Below, in pieces: positions 4,971-7,215 of a stretch of DNA of 7,215 bases. A program made the position numbers and the translations under genes. This DNA is from Lachnospiraceae bacterium UBA3826 (GTDB lineage Bacteria > Bacillota > Clostridia > Lachnospirales > Lachnospiraceae), in contig DGII01000012.1 of NCBI GenBank assembly GCA_002393095.1, positions 458 through 7,672 of the forward strand, in the 5' to 3' direction. How positions within the stretch are numbered: the stretch's first letter is position 1; every line of letters begins with the position of its first letter. A model generated the notes under the pieces. It saw nothing but the letters and a program-made list of their open reading frames with translations, made no database searches and was not told the DNA's origin.

Positions 4971-7215
4971 TTATAGAATACCAAGTAACCGCTTGCAAGT
5001 CTTAACGCAATCAGCGGCATCCCTGCTATAGCCGTCCGCGCCGATCTCATCCGCATATTCCTGCGTGGTCACGGCTCCTCCGATGATCACCTTGGCATTA
5101 CATCCCGCTTCCCTGCAAGCCTTGATGACCTCATCCATCTCCTTCATGGTCGTTGTCATAAGGGCAGATAATGCGATTATCTCCGCATTCTCCTTAATGG
5201 CAGTATCTATTATTACTCTTCTGTCCACATCCTTGCCCAGATCAATGACATTGAAGCCGTAATTCTTAAGCATGAGTGCCACCAGATTCTTGCCTATATC
5301 GTGGATATCACCCGCAACGGTAGCTATGACCACCGTATGCCTCTTGTCCGAATCCGCCCCTGCCGCAAGAAGGGGCTCTAACATCTCTATGCCAAGCTTC
5401 ATGGTCTCTGCCGAATTAATAAGCTGTGGCAGAAAATACTTACCGCTTTCGAAGAGATCTCCCACCTCATTGATCGCCGATATCAGCACATCACTTAGAA
5501 GCTTCTGCGGTTCTTTACCTGCATCCAGACACTTCTTAACAGCATCCTTAACAGTATTCTTACGCCCTTTTAAAACCGCCAGTCTGAGTTCTTCCTCGGG
5601 ATCTGCATCTGATGCATTCGTATTCCCCGAATCCGCGCTCTTATCCTTTGAAGCCCCCTCGCTTCCCGTGGCAGATGTCTGCTTATTACCGGAAGATGCA
5701 GCCGATCCCGATGCAGGCAGAAGTCCCGCTTCCTTAAGCATATCTATCCTCTCGATATACTTAAGATCCGCATCCTTATGGGCTCTTAAAAGATTACCGG
5801 CATAAACCATATTCATGAACATGACCTGATTGGGATTGGCTATGGCCATTGTGGCACCGGCTTCCATAGCCATGGCAAGGAAAGTCGCATTCACATAGCT
5901 TCTCTCCGGAAGTCCGAAGGATATATTGGAGAGTCCGCATGTAGTGGCGAACCCTTTTTCCTTGCAATATCTGAAGGTATTAAGGGTGTCTATTCCTCCG
6001 GTCGGATTGGCTCCTACAGTATTCACAAGACCGTCCACTATGATATCCCGCTTGCTTAAGCCTGTCGCGTAAGCCGCCTGACTTATCTTATCTATGATAT
6101 CGATCTTCTCATCAAGATCCTTGGGAAGTCCCTCATCCGACAGAGGAAGAAGAATAAATGCAGACCCGTACTTCTTCGCTATGGGTAAAAGTGCATGGAA
6201 CTTCTCACTCTCATATGAGATGGAATTGATAAGTGCTCTGCCGGGATATCTCCTGAGTGCTGCCTCTATTACATCCACATGGCTTGAATCGATGCATAAG
6301 GGTAGGTTGGTCACGCCCTGAAGTTCATCTATGACCCTGATCATCATGGCCTTCTCATCTATTCCTCCCATTCCGAGATTGACATCTAAGATACTTGCAC
6401 CGTTCTCTTCCTGTTCCTCAGCCATCTCCGTGATCTTATCCGTTATTCCGTTACGCAGATCCTCCTGAAGTGCCTTCTTACCCGTGGGATTGATCCTCTC
6501 TCCTATCACCATGAAGGGATCGTCAAGTCCGAAGCGCAGCGTCTTACGCTCACTTGTAAGCACATATTTATCACGAAGCTTGGAAGAATCTCTTGCCGTC
6601 GGCACATACCCCATCTTAACGGTCTCTCTTATATAATCCGCATCGGTTCCGCAGCATCCGCCTATGATGCTTGCTCCGGCATCCGTAAGCAGCTTCATCT
6701 CCTTTGCGAAATTACAGGGAGTATTATCATATACGGTCGCGCCGCTTTCATCAAGTCTCGGTATACCTGCATTCGGCTTGGCGATTATGGGTATGTCGCA
6801 GGCATCTGCCATGGCTCTGATAACCTCGGCCATATCCTTAGGTCCGGTCGAGCAGTTGGCTCCGAGGGCGTCTACGCCCAAGTGACTTAATACAACAGCC
6901 GCAGTCTCCGGATCTGTCCCGTAGAGTGTCCTTCCGTCCTCATTGAAGGTAAGCGTGACAAAAACCTGAAGCTCACATGTCTCCTTAATGGCAATAACGG
7001 CTGCTCTTGTCTCATTAAGACTCATCATGGTCTCTATCGTGATAAGATCGATGCCTGCATCACATATGGATCTCAGCTGCTCCTTATATACATCCACAAG
7101 TTCTTCAAAATCAAGCGTTCCCATCGGCTTAAGCTGAAGTCCCGTCATACTTAAGTCTGCGGATATATATACATCACGCCCGGCCGATTCAGCCACCGAC
7201 CTTGACACCTTTACC
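4971..7215 (-). CDS. metH: Cobalamin-dependent methionine synthase, short form, N-terminus outside the window
   Basis: MetH transfers a methyl group from methyltetrahydrofolate through cobalamin to homocysteine. About 748 codons are visible; the GTG at 7208 is internal, because the reading frame runs off the window edge in mid-domain. Residues counted from that GTG give four parts. The rest of the homocysteine-methyltransferase domain holds the expected zinc ligands Cys119 (ANCSTGP), Cys185 and Cys186 (GGCCGT). The folate-binding domain, about 228-490, has GERINPTGKK at 236-245. A low-complexity Ser/Ala/Gly/Thr/Asp linker follows (about 498-538). The cobalamin cap and binding domains, about 539-745, contain GDIHDIGKN (633-641) with the cobalt-ligating His636, and SALMTTTM (681-688). 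The protein ends there, without the C-terminal AdoMet-binding reactivation domain of E. coli MetH. Such short forms are known in clostridia. A methyltransferase for another thiol is less likely given the Hcy-type domain. Confidence 0.94.
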   Translation of the reverse strand, partial: VKVSRSVAESAGRDVYISADLSMTGLQLKPMGTLDFEELVDVYKEQLRSICDAGIDLITIETMMSLNETRAAVIAIKETCELQVFVTLTFNEDGRTLYGTDPETAAVVLSHLGVDALGANCSTGPKDMAEVIRAMADACDIPIIAKPNAGIPRLDESGATVYDNTPCNFAKEMKLLTDAGASIIGGCCGTDADYIRETVKMGYVPTARDSSKLRDKYVLTSERKTLRFGLDDPFMVIGERINPTGKKALQEDLRNGITDKITEMAEEQEENGASILDVNLGMGGIDEKAMMIRVIDELQGVTNLPLCIDSSHVDVIEAALRRYPGRALINSISYESEKFHALLPIAKKYGSAFILLPLSDEGLPKDLDEKIDIIDKISQAAYATGLSKRDIIVDGLVNTVGANPTGGIDTLNTFRYCKEKGFATTCGLSNISFGLPERSYVNATFLAMAMEAGATMAIANPNQVMFMNMVYAGNLLRAHKDADLKYIERIDMLKEAGLLPASGSAASSGNKQTSATGSEGASKDKSADSGNTNASDADPEEELRLAVLKGRKNTVKDAVKKCLDAGKEPQKLLSDVLISAINEVGDLFESGKYFLPQLINSAETMKLGIEMLEPLLAAGADSDKRHTVVIATVAGDIHDIGKNLVALMLKNYGFNVIDLGKDVDRRVIIDTAIKENAEIIALSALMTTTMKEMDEVIKACREAGCNAKVIIGGAVTTQEYADEIGADGYSRDAADCVKTCKRLLGIL

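Noticed and set aside
5272..5805. A 177-codon plus-strand open frame opposite metH
   Set aside because: It is antisense to conserved MetH modules and Ser-rich because it mirrors the linker. No ribosome site or family motif was seen.
7206..7208. GTG as the start codon of the metH gene
   Set aside because: The open frame continues to the window edge and the codon falls inside the homocysteine-methyltransferase domain, so the true start is upstream.

Overview
The window looks like chromosomal DNA from an anaerobic Firmicute, most likely a Lachnospiraceae-type clostridium. This rests on strong GGAGG-type ribosome binding sites, the style of the IlvC, IlvB and IlvN proteins, and a cobalamin methionine synthase without a reactivation domain. 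It is recognition from memory; no database was searched. Every supported gene lies on the minus strand, so transcription runs from high to low coordinates.

Layout in transcription order: a 5'-truncated cobalamin-dependent methionine synthase (7215-4971); a small single-pass membrane protein of unknown function (4937-4473); an acetohydroxyacid synthase large subunit, ilvB (4399-2777); a 176-bp gap holding a 114-bp imperfect palindrome (2642-2755); an acetohydroxyacid synthase small subunit (2600-2115); dapB of lysine synthesis (2033-1281); a 167-bp gap with a strong promoter overlapping a terminator-like hairpin (1128-1189); a second small subunit (1113-595); and the N-terminal third of ilvC, cut by the window start (532-1).

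The genes form an amino-acid biosynthesis cluster. IlvB with one or both IlvN-type subunits makes acetolactate or acetohydroxybutyrate, which IlvC reduces and isomerises toward valine, leucine and isoleucine. DapB makes tetrahydrodipicolinate for lysine and peptidoglycan precursors. MetH makes methionine. Lysine, methionine and isoleucine all draw on aspartate-family carbon. Upstream gaps are short and lack clear terminators, so metH to dapB could be one transcript, with ilvN-ilvC also driven by its own promoter.

I see no phage, transposase, CRISPR, defence or secondary-metabolite genes, and no wholly new multi-gene system. The features most worth a second look are non-coding or subtle: the 114-bp palindrome between the large- and small-subunit genes, the promoter that would start transcription inside a terminator stem, the two regulatory subunits flanking dapB, and non-canonical residues in the IlvB active-site channel.
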